A stretch of DNA of 64,000 nucleotides, taken from assembly GCA_002786065.1 (NCBI GenBank), contig NHNY01000010.1, forward strand, positions 493,302 through 557,301, in the 5' to 3' direction. Below, piece by piece: positions 9,426-22,691 of the stretch. Every line of letters begins with the position of its first letter. The stretch's first letter is position 1. The notes beneath the pieces are model-generated. The model was not told the origin of the DNA. It saw only the letters and a list, made by a program, of their open reading frames with translations, and did no database searches. The position numbers were made by a program, and so were the translations under genes. This DNA is from Microcyclospora pomicola (taxonomy: Eukaryota; Ascomycota; Dothideomycetes; Capnodiales).

Positions 9426-12090
9426 ATGGCGGACGTAACATCAGAGCCCGCCTCTTCGCGAGTGTTTGTGAAGGGGTTGCCGCCGACCTTCTCCGAAGCA
9501 GAGTTCAGGAAGCACTTTTCACAAAAGTCTGAAGTCACCGACGTCAAGATCTTCCAGAACAGACGTATTGGGTTTGTAGGCTACAAGTCGCCAGAGGATG
9601 CGCAACGAGCGGTGAAGTACTTCAACAAGTCGTTCATCCGGATGTCCAAGATTGGCGTAGAAGTCGCCGCACCTATTCCAGCCCGAGTCCAAGCTGCAAA
9701 GCCTGAGGAGACAAAGATCACACAAGACGAGATAAATCGAAAACGTAAGCGTGATGAGGGAAGCAAAGAAGAGGAGGATCCGAAGCTGAAGGAATTCCTC
9801 GAGGTTATGAAGCCGAAGAACAAGAGTGCCTGGAGTAAAGAAGTGCCAACGACAGATATTGCAGCCGAAACAGCTGTCGCGGTGGAGGAGAACGACAGCG
9901 ACGGGGAGTATCAGGCGGTGCCTAAGACAAAGAAAAGGGCGCGGCATGATTCCGAACATCACAATAACGAAATGCCCTCCGACAGCGAGCCTGTGGTAGA
10001 AGCACCAGCCGACGAGGAGATTGCAACTGAGGATGTTGCTAACGAAGATGCAAACGGAGCGCCAGCCCCCATATCTGACGCAGATTGGCGGCTGAAGAAG
10101 ACGAGCAGATTGCTTGGCTTACTAGACGACGACGAAGAGGAAGCAATGAACGCGCGAGAACGTCCTAGCGAAGACTCCGAAGACGAACAGTCGCGGTCGA
10201 AAGTGGCGAACTTGCCAGAGAGCAAAGAAGATCCTTTGACCAGCAGCATGCCTACACCTCCTGCCGAAGCTACCGACGAAGCAACCACCAATGAACAAGT
10301 GCCTCTCACAGAATCTACTTCCCGACTCTTTGTACGCAACCTCCCGTACGATGTGAAGGCAGAGGATCTGGAGCCCGTCTTCACCGCATTCGGGGATGTG
10401 GAAGAGGTACGTGTCTGAGTTTACTTTGCAAATTCTGCCCAAAAACGACAAGATGAACACCTGATAGGGACAACTTATGCAACAGCACTTGATGTGAACC
10501 CAGGAAGAGTATTTTAGTAGATGCTTCTCTTACTGATCAATCGCGAATTCTATCCTCACTTTGTTAATCAACATGTTGTGGACTACCATAGCTGACCAGA
10601 TCTAGGTACATGTGTCGCAAGACAAGAAGACTGGCCTTGGGAAAGGATTTGCTTTTGTGCAGTTCAACACTACGACCGCAGCGGAAGCTGCTTTGACGCG
10701 ATTAGATGGCCAGACCTTCCAAGGGCGTATATTGCATATCATTCCAGCCACAGCAAAGCGAGGAAAACTTGACGACTTCGAGCTGTCCAAGCTGCCACTC
10801 AAAACGCAGCAGCAAATCAAACGCAAGAACGAAGCCGCCGTGAACAAATTCAACTGGAACGCTCTGTATATGAACGTCGACGCAGTCGTCTCGACCGTGG
10901 CGGCGCGCCTCGGATTGTCAAAGTCTGAAGTCCTGGATCCCACTAGCAGCGATGCGGCAGTCAAGCAGGCACACGCAGAAACTCATATCATACAAGAGAC
11001 CAAGGCCTATTTCAAAGGTCACGGCGTCGACCTGGATGCTTTCAAGCGCAGTCAACGCGGAGACACTGCCATCTTAGTCAAGAACATCCCTTCCAATTGT
11101 AGCCGAGACGAGTTGCAACGCCTTTTCGCGGAACATGGCGACCTCAAGCGATTATTGATGCCGCCATCTGGCGTTATCGCTATCGTTGAATATGCCAACG
11201 CTGCTCAGTGCAAAGCGGCCTATGGCTCGCTTGCATATTCCAGACTCAAGAGCTCTATGTTGTTTCTTGAAAAAGCTCCAAAGGATCTGTTCAATGGCAA
11301 AGCAAGTCCATCGACCACATCTACCGAAGAGGCCATAGCAAAGACTTCCGCCACCGACTTGAAAGACAGCGAGCGGTTTGTGCCGGATAGTGCCGGCACT
11401 GCGACGCTGTTTGTGCGGAATCTCAATTTCACAACGACCACCTCTGGCCTCACAGACACCTTCAAACCTATCGATGGGTTCATGTCTGCCCGTGTGAAGA
11501 CTAAGACCGACGCGAAGAAGCCTGGCCAAGTGTTAAGCATGGGCTTCGGCTTCCTCGAATTCCGGACGTCCGCTCAGGCTCAAGCCGCACTACTTGCCAT
11601 GGATGGCTACACGCTGGCTGGTCATAAGCTACAAATCCGAGCTAGCCACCAAGGTGCAGATAAGGCAGAGGAACGAAGGAAGGCAGACGCTGCCAAGAGA
11701 GCCTCCAGCAAGAACACGAAGATTATCATAAAGAATCTGCCCTTTGAGGTCACCAAGAAAGACGTGCGCGCGCTCTTCAGCGCGTATGGACAGCTCAGGT
11801 CTGTGCGGGTGCCGAAGAAGATGGACCGAGGGGCTCGTGGTTTTGCCTTCGCAGACTTTACCACACCTAAAGAAGCGGAGAGTGCAATGGATGCTCTGCG
11901 CGACACTCATCTGCTTGGCCGGCGACTTGTCCTTGACTTTGCATCGGGCGATGCTGAGGACGCTGAAGCTGAGATCGAGAAAATGCAACAGAAGATCGGA
12001 TCTCAAGTCAATATGGTCGCCCTGCAAAAGCTTACAAGTGGAGGGCGTAAGAAGTTCACGACCGCGAATGACGACGATATGCTAGATTGA
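9426..12090 (+). CDS. MRD1: Multiple RNA-binding domain protein MRD1 (five RRMs)
   Basis: Exons 9426-10406 and 10606-12090 encode 821 residues; the 199-nt intron (GTACGT..TAG) splits RRM2. Five RRMs are visible: about residues 10-80 (RVFVKGLP), 299-375 (RLFVRNLPYDV, KGFAFVQF), 480-555 (AILVKNIP), 593-675 (TLFVRNLNF, GFGFLEF) and 699-775 (KIIIKNLPFEV, RGFAFADF). A long acidic linker separates RRM1 from RRM2. Number, order and spacing fit Mrd1/RBM19, an essential nucleolar protein that binds pre-rRNA and is needed for early cleavage and 18S rRNA production. The conserved C-terminal GGRKKF segment is also present. The ATG at 9426 directly precedes RRM1. Confidence 0.93.
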
Positions 12091-12926
12091 TGCTCTTCTA
12101 GAAGACTCTAGGCGGGCAAGAGGATTCTTGGCGTTAGCACGATCACTCCTTGCATGGCTGTTCGCGCCTTGGTTGCAGCTTGTCACAAATACCTCTCTAT
12201 AGTGAGTTGGGCTCCTCAAGCTCGAGCACTCGCTCTGCTATACCACGAATCACGTACAAGTAACGACGCTTTGTCAATAGTTCGGTGTCCACGAGCGGAT
12301 GCAATCTAGTAAAACGTACGTTTGTGCATCCGCCCGCGATCATGCTCGGCCGAAATTCACCATGCTGGGGTGAAGACGGCAATCATACCTCCCTTTGTTC
12401 CAGCAAACCATACGCCTCTCAACCCTATCCGATGGCCCTCGAAGATGCCGTACCTCGCCCTTGCACTACACTGCCCTTATGACCAAGGCTTTTGCTGTGT
12501 GCGTGTCCAAGTAGGCACCGCGACAAACCAGGCGATCTCATTTCACACTAATCGCGTGAGAAAGTGTGGGATCTATATACATCTCCCGAACTTCTGAAAC
12601 CGCTTGCGACCACCTCCTTGGAGCAGGCCACTTCCATCTGGCTACACAAGGATAAGTCATCAGTCTCTTTGCCTCTGTATATGGTCTACTCATACTCCAC
12701 ACTTGCCTCTACTTCTTTAGGCAAAGATCAATGTAAGGTCACTGTTCTTTTTATACACGTTTCAAGTGGTTGTTTACAACTTTACCTCATGGGAACATTC
12801 AAGTCTTGCTGGTAGATCAGCTCTGCGTGAATGTGACGGCTTCTGGCAAGGCAAGCCTGTTAATGCCGCTTCTCATATGAGACCAACACGACCTCATGCA
12901 ATCTAGCCTTTTTTGCATCGCCGAGA
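12091..12926. other. Intergenic region upstream of AbaA-like gene
   Basis: 836 bases: the MRD1 3' flank followed by the promoter and probably a long leader of the AbaA-like gene. Several short ATG frames occur, which could act as upstream ORFs if transcribed. No conserved coding sequence was seen. Confidence 0.5.
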
Positions 12927-15462
12927 ATGCCTCGCCCAGGACTTACGCGACCTGGCTGGGCTCAACCTCTCGATATGGAGATGTCGCAGGCTCAAGCTCA
13001 GACTGGTGCTTGTCCTTCAGGATCGCTGGTCGCCTTGTATGACTCTGCATATCCAGGAGACTCTAAAGGCAGCTCTGTCAGCTATATCGCTGCTGGAATA
13101 GAACAGGTCGGTCGGCCACAGTATGGTCATCATACCTATTCTTCTCAGTCGAGCATGACTGCGCCGGGATCTCGGACCAATGATAGCCAGCAAAACCTTG
13201 AGTTCGCGGACAGATCTCGAAGCATCGACCATGAGATCGAGCATTTGATGCAACGATCCCAGGAGTACAGAAAATACCGTGCACGGCAGCAAAAAGACAG
13301 CAAGCCTGACTTGGAGCAGAAGTGGCCAGATGATGTGGAAGAAGCATTCTTCGATGGTGAGCCGACCACGAGCATATACATGCACTAAGGTCTCAACATT
13401 GCTGACTTTCGCATCAGCACTCATCAAATACCCTTCCATGGGACGTCAGATGCTTCTGCACGAAGGGAAGCAATGCGGCCGCAACGAGCTCATAGCTGAT
13501 CATATCGAGAAAATCACTGGCGAGAGACGTGATCGAAAACAAGTTTCCAGTCACATACAGACTCTGAAGCCAATGTTCAAGGATGACCCGGAGATATTGG
13601 AGCTATTGTCCGGAGACGACGTTGGGAAAGCTGCTCAGTGTCGGACGTCTCGCGATCGTCGAGCTCCCCCCGTAATGCATCGCTCCTTGCACCGACGTGC
13701 AACTTCATACACCCAATCTGGGCCATCCATCAACAGCACAGTGGCTAGTGCAGGTGCGCTGACTCTAACGCGACAAGAAGTGCGCATACAGCCTGCGAGT
13801 TTTCAGATATTCGTGCAACAGATACGGGGAGGCTACGTGCACCGTTTACACACCTACACCCAATCCACTGCCAAGAGCCTGACGATGGACCTGATCATGC
13901 CAGACATCCCCACACTGCAACAGAACTTCCCCCAGGTGGCTCAGCTTCATGCAGAGGAACCGCTTGCATGTAATGTACTCGTCGCTGACTCTTCCTTGGT
14001 TCTTCCCGCCAAACCTTTCGAAGACTTGCCAGGAGTAGAGCTGGGCGTTCACCTTCAATTCCTGAGCCATCTTCGCGCCCCTGGAGTGCCAGTGGCATCC
14101 CAGACCAACTTCTACTATCATGGCCAGGCCTTCCCTGATCAGCCAGATCCTCCGAGTACTCTGTCTTTTACCCCAGCAGAATATGGCCAGGGGTCAGAAG
14201 CTTCAGTGAAATTCGGAAGCTCATTCTGGGCTAAGCACTTAAGCCATCTGAGTCAGAAGGTCCATGAGGCTACACATTTTGACTACGACGCAGTCCATGA
14301 CGATGTCGCGGCTTATATTGGTGGCATCACAGCCATTCAAAATATCACGATGGCGAGTCAACCCGGTCAATACCAGCCGGTCCTTGTCGTTTTATGGACT
14401 TTTCGTCAATCTCTGGACGGCAGAGGCCTCACAACGTGGAGCAATCTCATTTTGCCCGAGCTTTCCATCCCTATGACAAATGGTCTGCAGACATCTGTCC
14501 CACCAGTACCTAATGTCACTCGCTTTGATGCCTCCACGAACCATACCTATCGAGATGGCACAGCCATCGATGGCCGCCGCAGTATGATGCCGTCCTCCAA
14601 TCATGGCATGCAGCTACGCTCGGCCCTTTTTTCGGCGGATGGACGTGACAGCAGCTCACCCGACTCAGTACTATCCCCGTCTTCGTGGCCAGGCATCGCT
14701 TATCCAGGAGCAGTTGGAAGGTTGACGGCCAACACCGTGGATACATTCCACCTCCCTCGCGGAGACATGTACTTTCCCCAGAACTCCTTGCTTGACCCGA
14801 CCAATGCTGACGCTACTTTATCGAACGACTTTCGCGCTACTCCTGCCCAGCCCACCTCAATTCAAGATCTGGACCTCGACACGACAATCTGGCGCACTGA
14901 CTCATGTATTCCTACCACAAATGAGACTGTTCATCCGCCTGTGAACATTGTAGATCCTCGCAACGACAATTTCCCACATGCCTACGCTGAAGAACAAATT
15001 TCGAGTTTAGCAACGCCGGGCTCCTCTGAAGTTGTGCATGACCGATATACTGTGGGACTTAGAAACCCATACAACCTCGAAGTGGCGGCTCCATCTCACC
15101 CTCTATTTTGGAGGGCAGACGAGATATCTCCGCTATCTCGGGAACACACAGGTCTGGCACAGAACGAAACATCTGCATTTCCCGCATCGCGCCAGCTCTC
15201 TATCACCTACAGTGCCCCCGAGCAAGCATACATCATGAACGACCAGCATCTGAATCCGCAGAGCTTGCAGCCACCGTGGGACTTCTTTGAGGCTCGTTTG
15301 CATGGACTTCCGTCTCGGCAGTCAACAGTCTCACCCTTTGAAAGCGTGTCAACGCAACATAATACTTTGTTTGATTTCGATCAGGCTGTTTACCATGCTC
15401 AGCCTAGATCTGAGCAGCCGGTGAGCGAAGCCGCGGATTGCGAGACGACGTGGAAGAGATGA
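12927..15462 (+). CDS. abaA: TEA/ATTS-domain transcription factor, AbaA-like
   Basis: Exons 12927-13356 and 13418-15462 encode 824 residues; the 61-nt intron (GTGAGC, branch CTGAC, CAG) cuts the TEA domain after AFFD. The joined domain, about residues 130-215, reads WPDDVEEAFFDALIKYPSMG, then QCGRNELIADHIEKITGE and KQVSSHIQTLK. The last two are the DNA-recognition helices of TEA/ATTS factors. The long C-terminal part is disordered with no other domain. Length is close to AbaA of Aspergillus (about 800), which controls phialide differentiation in conidiation; yeast Tec1 is the other fungal member. I favour AbaA from length and domain position, but orthology and function are inferred. TEA proteins bind CATTCY sites. 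Confidence 0.85.
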
Positions 15463-16297
15463 CGCATGTTGGTTCATGGGACGCAAGAATGATGGGATGA
15501 TGCAAGAATCAGCATTCGACCGCGTCACAACGTTACACTTGAGGCAATGCTCGTGGAAGCTGATCATCACCTGCCCACTAATCTAGTAGTAATGGAGCAT
15601 AATAGTGAAGTCTGCAACCAGCGTAACAGTTCTTCGAGGTTTTTGTGCTCTCAGTCCATGCGCGTGCTTCTGACGCGCCTATACATTCTATGAATGGAAA
15701 CATGACTCTCATCTCCAGACTTGACCACTGTGTCGCTGCACAAGTTCCCATCAACCTCGTGTCGAAGGTTGGAGTAATCTATGGATGGGCGAGCATGATA
15801 CGACCAAATACACATATTCATTCATCTCATGTATGTTGAGTGCTCGGATACGTTGGATGTTCATGATGTGAATTGTTGAAGTACTTGCTCTGAGATCATC
15901 CACTATCTACCTACCTGGCAGGAACACAGACCATGCCGGAGAAAGTGCCGAACCAGGCCCATGTCATCATATGGAGAATATGGCACTCGCGGGTGCTCAT
16001 ACTTGAATGTCAACATTCCGAGAGCTCGAGGTCTCGTATGTAAGCTCGATTTTCATGGCTGAAGCACAGCTCGATCTTTGATGTCGCTACGTTTGTCGTG
16101 GTACTCTGTGAGAGCAAACGACAACCTCTGGGCTGTATTGTATGGATTTGAGGTAGGCTTTCTTTTCTCTAGAATGGAGGCTTTCGAGAGAGTGCGCGGA
16201 TGAATCCAAAGTGATGAGCTTGCTGCTCGCCGACGATCCCCCATCTGATTGTCCCGACTGGACACATGCACAGCATTCCTCATGACCCTCTTCTCAC
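15463..16297. other. Intergenic region between convergent genes
   Basis: 835 bases between the stop codons of the AbaA-like and bHLH genes. It contains only 3' flanks as far as I can see. Confidence 0.5.
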
Positions 16298-16822
16298 TCA
16301 AGCCGAACCATTATACCCATTGCCACCATAATTTCCGGAGCCGTAAGGGTATTGGTTAGAGGCTGGCGAGGGAGGCGGATAGTTTGCCTTGTGATCACCT
16401 CCGTCATAAGCACCTTGACCGTTGCCGTCATCGTTTCTGATCGCGCCCGTACCATCAGCACCATACACCGGCCCCATGACAGTACTGCTATTGCTGTTAC
16501 TGTCGCTGCCAGCATGAGTCTGCGCTTCAGCTCTGCTCTTGTCGCCCTCCTGGCGGTAAATGTCCTCGATCTCTCGCTCGCTCATACCTTGAGCCACGGC
16601 TGCGCGCTTGATCTTCTCGCGGATGATTTGCTGCTCCATCAGATACTGTACGGTGCCCTGGAGGACCACAGCCTCGCTTCGTCCTTGGCCTTTCATGCCG
16701 GGGACAATGTCCGCCAGCCGATCAAAGCCTTCCCGAATGGCTTCGCGACGCTTCCTCTCAGACTCGATGTGGTTGGATTTCTTTTGAGCATCTGTCAAGC
16801 GGGCTTGCTTGTTGTCGGCCAT
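16298..16822 (-). CDS. bHLH transcription factor, Ino4-like
   Basis: A single exon of 174 codons on the reverse strand, from ATG at 16822. The basic region and first helix (KKSNHIESERKRREAIREGF) contain the H-E-R pattern that contacts E-box DNA, followed by a loop and second helix (SEAVVLQGTVQYLMEQQ). The rest is a short, hydrophilic G/N/S/Y-rich tail. Small size with an N-terminal bHLH fits Ino4-type partners, which in yeast dimerise with Ino2 to activate phospholipid genes. In filamentous fungi the role of this family is less settled, so the name is only a likeness. It is divergent from the Munc13-like gene. Confidence 0.85.
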   Translation of the reverse strand: MADNKQARLTDAQKKSNHIESERKRREAIREGFDRLADIVPGMKGQGRSEAVVLQGTVQYLMEQQIIREKIKRAAVAQGMSEREIEDIYRQEGDKSRAEAQTHAGSDSNSNSSTVMGPVYGADGTGAIRNDDGNGQGAYDGGDHKANYPPPSPASNQYPYGSGNYGGNGYNGSA

Positions 16823-17816
16823 TCTTGCTACCTGTGACGGCTTGATAGAATGGTAGCCAGGAGGTTGGACCGCACTGAGTCAACTAGTGTGATGAAGTCG
16901 AGAAGTTTCTTGTTGAGGTATAGGTTCAGAGAACGAAGCGAGAGAGTCCGATTCTTATGTAAAGCCTTTGGTGAACAATGTTACGCATCAAGGTGGCGAT
17001 CCGACGTGCTTTAAGTGAATGTGGAGGCCATCATGTCGTAGACTGTGCGCACATGAAAGTGATAATTTTCGAGGTACAGCCGTACGGCACCGATTCTCTA
17101 TATCCTATGACTACCGACAATGAGAAAAGTGAGCATTGATACGCGTTGGACAATGGGTTGGAGTTACAACTGTCAGTCTTACCAGCGGTACAAATTCATA
17201 TGATGCCCGTCTCGGCCATTAGGTGCTCTCTGCAGGCGACTCGATGCGCTTTAGAACGGATTGCAGATAGCAAACATTCTTACAAGTCGTCCCATACGTT
17301 GTGTGATGAGTTGTGCTTCTGAACAGCCGTCGTTGAAGTCGTCTGCGCTAAATAGGTATTCCTTTGCATGTGATTGCGGTCCCGTTCTTCGACCTGGAGC
17401 ATCACGCCATGACGTATAGAGTAGAGTGCATGAGCTATTCCTAGAGGGCACTACTCTACCCAAGAATCTTGTCAAGCAGGGTCATAACATACACCTGACA
17501 ACGACATCGGGAATCCCAGACGAAAGCACAAAAGCAGCTCAGCGTGATAGTCTTGTCCTCGTCCTATTGTATACCCTGGCGATCAGCGCGCAAGGAGTGT
17601 AGGCAGATCGAAAGGAGTGGTGGTAGAGTATAGCAGTCCGGCTGTTGCTCCCCACCCTTCGCCGTCTCAATCACCATTTCCGAACACCACGTCCTGCCCG
17701 ACATCTACCCCTGTGGCGACCACTGGGTAGTCCTAGAATGTGGTGAACATACGCCGCCAGAATACCATATGCATCACAACCCGTGGCTCTGAGCACATCC
17801 TGGCCTCACCGCAGTC
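16823..17816. promoter_or_regulatory. Divergent intergenic region, bHLH gene / Munc13-like gene
   Basis: 994 bases between diverging starts. A CATGTGA at 17367-17373 matches the core of the yeast inositol-response element bound by Ino2/Ino4, but a single 7-base match is weak evidence. No gene seen. Confidence 0.35.
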
Positions 17817-20800
17817 ATGTCGGCACATCCCTCGCTCAATTCCCGGCGGCACGACTCGCATACGAAACGAGAGGCAATGCGCCGCCATGCCTCATATACC
17901 AAGCGCCTCCCTGTCCCCGAAGAAGAAGCCTACCTGTACGCTCTACGCGTGGCATACCTTGCATATCTCCTCCAGCCTAGACAGAAGAGGATCCAACATG
18001 TCGCCAATACTTCAAAGCCCATCCAGCGCTCGGCGACCTCAATCAATGACATGGTCAAAGATTTCAGTCTCATACGTGATAGTAAGAGCACGAAGTTCCC
18101 GCATGGCTTCATGGCAGCACTCGACAAGCGTCTCGAGAATGTCTTGGTCGGAAAGGAGAAGGGACAGGAGTACTCTGATGCATTGGTGAAGAGGACATTC
18201 GGAACATTTTTGAACGAGTTCAAGAACCCAACCTTTCGAAAATCTGCGGAAAAGGACCGGAAGGTTGAGGACTTGCTGCTCATTTTCGTCTCTCGAGCAA
18301 CGAGCGAGTTGCAAAAGGGAAAGAGCCCGGAGGATGATAGCTGGAAGCTCATGGTGGACCGCCATGTTGCGTTGTTCGTCAGACTGATCAGCAGTACATT
18401 ACATAGTAACGACTGGACACGCGATCGACCTGAGCTCAGTTCACGGCTGAAGACATTGGAGACCAAGCTGCTTGCGCACGATCAAGACTTGGTAGATGCA
18501 TCACAACGAGGAGGAGGTTCCGGCGGTCAAAGCATTGAGGTCGAGGTCCCACGCAGCTACGAGGTTCGAGATATGCCACTGGTCATACGCGTGGCTAGAA
18601 TATTTGCCAAGCCGACGATGCAAGTCCAGAATGATATCAATTCGCATAAGCATGAGTGGACGGAGAAGGCAGCATTAAGGGATCTAAAGGACTACCAAAA
18701 TCACATGATGCTCGATACTGGTGTCACGCTTGGCAAATCTGCTTTCGACCTCGATGAAGTGTTTGAAGTCTGGCGCAAGGGTGAGTTCACGGAACTCAGT
18801 CAGATGATGCTGGCCATCATTCAATCAAATCCAGATCTCGCCAAGACTAGCTCAGGAGATAGCTCTGCGGCATTCAAGCTACCTACGGGAACGCAAAGCG
18901 AAGGAAACTATAGCAACCACAGCAGATCATTGACTGGTGATGCAAGCTACCTGGTAGACCAACCAGTAGATATGAGTGGTTTTAACCTCGGAGAATCTGT
19001 TTCAGGCTCAGGTGATGGGTCTCAGTCTACCTTCGTGTTCATTCCGCCCGATTCGAGGGGTTATTATCGGCACATTTTGAAGGCGGCGTTGAAGTGCGAT
19101 ATGTCTGACGATGATACTACACCACTCGATGCTAACGGAGAGACGGCCATCAAGCTTCTGTCTCCTCAAACGACAGATCTTTTGAAAGAGATTGCTTTAC
19201 GTTGGCGCTTACCGTACATTACTCGAATGACGATGTTCCTTGATGTCATGCGCGAGGAATATCAACAAGGCAATGTGGATCTCGATCACGTCGAGGCAGC
19301 GTTCATCTTCGTGAACGAACCCCCGACAGATATCAAGAAAGGCCATCGATCTACCCCGAGCCAACCAGCACAATTCTCAATCTTCGACAGAAGCAAATGG
19401 CCCGTGTCTGACTATGCTTTGCACAAGAAGATCATCTCTACCCTTCATGATGCATTGCTGAGGGATCTGTTTGATCGCTTCCAGCAATGCTACGAGTCTA
19501 AACCTCCAAGCATTGGACTGATCATGTACATGCTAGACACTCACATTTACGCAGATCCTGGCTTCAGCAGATCGCAACCAGACCTGGACGCCTTTGCAAA
19601 TCTCCTCGTCGCGGCTATTCGAGAAAAAGCACAAGCCAAATACCAGGAGATCCTGCACAAGCATATCCCAGCTAATGCTGAAGAATGGGAGTTCTACAAC
19701 GTTGTACAGCTCGGCAAGGGCGTCGTTGCACTTTGCGAGAAGATACAGAAGCGGTACAGGAAAAACCCTGAGGTCATGGGCGTGAATCCTTTCGCCGTTC
19801 TGATTGATCAAATGTTACCCAGTTTCGCAGAAGATGCCAGGGAGATTGTGAGTCGCACTATGGACCTCAGTAAAGCAGCTGGAGAGGATGTTCCGATTCA
19901 AGACGGCTTCGAACTGTACAAAGAACTTGTCAAGGTTCGTGGATTCCATGCGGCTGCACTGCCTGGCCGTGAATTCGGGTTTCATATCGAAGGTCTGCTG
20001 CAAGACTTTGTGTGGCGGTGGATTCAAGCTACCGACTCCAAGCTCATCGACTGGGTAGAGGGTGCCGTGTCTCACGACGAATTCCAGGTTCGTCAGGATC
20101 CCGCCAGGAAAGAAGCTGGAGAGCCTCCGACTGATGATGAACGGCACTCCCAATCACCTGTCGACGTGTATCAGATCTGCAATCAAAGCATAGAGCAAAT
20201 TCTCCAGCTCGAATGGGACGACGATCTTCAATACGCCAAGTTCATGACCGCCATGTCGAAGTCTATAGGTAAAGGAGTGGCGCGTTACTGTGAGCTGCTG
20301 GAGTCCAAGTTTGCCAAAGAGATGGATCGCCAAACTCCCGAGCAAGAGATGCGAGCTCAACAGACTCAGCGCGAGAAATGGATATCCGCAGCACGCGATG
20401 TTTGGGCCACTGGTGCCAAGAGTGGCGAGAAGATCGAGCCTTTCCAATTCTGGCCCGAGTCATTTGTCAAAATTAACGACATCGAATATGCAACCCTACA
20501 ACTGGATCAGCTCGAGAAAGGAGTCAACGTAGACGCGATCGTCGATGTTATCGCGAAGAAAGATCCGACGCCTCCATCAAATATGAGGGGTCGCCATGGG
20601 CAGAGCAAGTTCATGTTCACAATCAAGATCGTCGAGGCTGAAGACCTCAAAGCAGGCGATATGAACGGTCTATCAGATCCATATGTCGTGCTCGGAGACG
20701 AATACCAGAAGCGGCTTGCCAAGACTCGTATTGTTTATGGTTCGCTGAATCCTCGTTGGGACGAGTCGGTCGACATTCTTACCACAGGCCCGCTGAATGT

Positions 20801-22120
20801 TATAGCTACAGTGTGGGATTGGGACGTCTTGGGAGATCACGACTGTCTCGGGCGTACTAGCTTGAAGCTTGATCCTACTCACTTCAATGATTACCTCCCG
20901 CGGGAATATTGGCTGGATCTAGACACTCAAGGTCGTGTTCTCGTGCGAGTCAGCATGGAAGGTGAAAGAGATGACATTCAGTTCTACTTCGGCAAGACCT
21001 TTCGTACGCTGAAACGTACCGAAAGAGACATGACCCGGAAGATCACCGACAAGCTCAGCGCATTCATCCAGCAATGCTTGTCTCGCCGGACTTTGAAAGC
21101 AATCACGACACAAAACACAGCATATACTGCGTCCATCAATACGGCAAAAGGGTACTTCAGCAAAATATCATCCCAAGTCGCGGGTCGACCGCTCAGCACA
21201 AGTACATCGTCGACCAATCCTGTAGCTCCTACATACACCCCTGCAGATGTGGCTAACGCGCTGAAGCCGCTGCTGAATTACTTCGATGATAACTTTGCGA
21301 TCATGAAGCAGACTCTGACAGACAGCGCAATGATCATGGTCATGACAAGGCTATGGAAGGAGGTCCTGGTCACCATTGAAGGTTTACTGGTGCCGCCGCT
21401 CAGTGATAAAGTCAGTGCGCAGAAACCATTGGTACAGCAGGAAGTCGATATTGTCTATCGATGGCTTCAGGTAAGTTGGGAAAAGGAATGCGATCGCCAC
21501 CATGAGACTTGTTCTAACATGCACTGTAGATACTGTTCGACTTCTTTCATGCCGTGAACGAAGACGAACGCGACAGTGCTGGCAATCCTGTCGTTGATGG
21601 CGTGCCACTTGACGTTCTCAAGTCACCCAAGTACCACGATCTGCAGAATCTCAATTTCTTCTACTCCGAGAGTACACAGAACCTCATCCGTACTTCAGAA
21701 GCCATGGCTTCAGCTACATCTGCAAGACAACAGCAGGAAGCGCAACGGTTAAATAATCGTCTGTCTGCACCTGCTGGTTCCTTACACCAACCCAACATGG
21801 GTGCTGGGCTAATGGGCGGGCGGAAAAGTAAAAGCATCATGATGTCTCGCAACCTCGGCACGATGCGGAAAGCGAAAGAAGAGAAGAGGAAGGAAGCGCA
21901 GGCCGATCCTAACGACGACATGATCTTGAGGATCCTACGTATGAGACCGGAAGCGGAGAAATACCTGAAAGAGCGCAGTCGCCAGAAAGAACGATTGGCT
22001 GCTGCGGCTGCTGCAGAGGCAATCGTGCGACAGAGCCTTCTTGCGAGTAGACAAGCTGCTGTTGAAAGAGGCGCTGCTGGAGCTGCTTTCAACCGAAGAT
22101 GGGACACTATCCGAGAATGA
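17817..22120 (+). CDS. Munc13/Unc13-like protein with C2 domain
   Basis: Exons 17817-21470 and 21530-22120 encode 1414 residues; the 59-nt intron has GTAAGT, branch CTAAC and TAG. A C2 domain lies near residues 931-1040 (KIVEAEDLKAGDMNGLSDPY, then NPRWDE and VWDWD) with the aspartates expected for calcium or phospholipid binding. It is flanked by helical regions like the Munc13-homology domains: MHD1 before it (PFAVLIDQMLPSF) and MHD2 after it (ALKPLLNYFDDNFAIMKQ). This MHD1-C2-MHD2 layout is the fungal Unc13 family, including fission yeast Ync13, which supports vesicle tethering and exocytosis at sites of wall growth. The C-terminus (residues about 1310-1414) is basic and coiled. Family call is strong; cellular role is inferred. 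Confidence 0.85.
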
Positions 22121-22691
22121 TTTTATTAATGCTTGATCAATGCCTCGATATTGGCGATGACATCGGGAATCTCTTTTGGCGCTGCTGGTAGCATTGAGAA
22201 TAGCCAGATGGCATTGGCATTGGCATTGGCATTCCATGGATCAGGAGTCTTGGTTGTGTAATGATATCCTCATCTGTTGCCAGTTCATTGTCTGTGATAA
22301 CATACATATCCAATAATGTTCCATTTTGCATACTCTAACTTGCCAAAAATTCGGACATTTACCGATGCTTCATCGCTGTATGTATCTGTCATTTCATCGC
22401 CCAAGATCTTAGAACGAAATCTCAATAGCCGAATAGAAGAACTGATCGAAAGCATACTTCAATTTAGATTCAGGTAGGCGCAGTATATTCTGGGCTTTAG
22501 TGTTGTGTTCCGTGTACGGAAGAAATCGTAAGCAGAAACGACGTCATGGGCAAGCTTCCGTGATCAAGATCACATAGTAGCTACGCTATCTGAGCCTCAA
22601 TGCTCTCCCTTCGAACGTCCAGAATCCCAATCGAATTTCTTCGCCTTCGCACTTTAATCTTCCTCCTCCTCCCATCCTCATACTCTCCATC
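22121..22691. other. Intergenic region with GGCATT repeat
   Basis: 571 bases: the 3' flank of the Munc13-like gene and the promoter of the cytochrome b5 reductase gene. It contains a four-copy hexamer repeat. No gene seen. Confidence 0.5.
22210..22233. repeat. GGCATT hexamer, four perfect copies
   Basis: Four head-to-tail GGCATT units just downstream of the Munc13-like stop codon. It is a short tandem repeat with no evident function. Confidence 0.85.

Noticed and set aside
17367-17373. CATGTGA as an inositol-response element
   Set aside because: Only seven bases match and only one copy occurs, which is expected by chance in 1 kb; kept only as a note on the promoter entry.
17740-18189. 149-codon plus-strand frame overlapping the Munc13-like start
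   Set aside because: Out of frame with the strong coding sequence and has no protein-like pattern.
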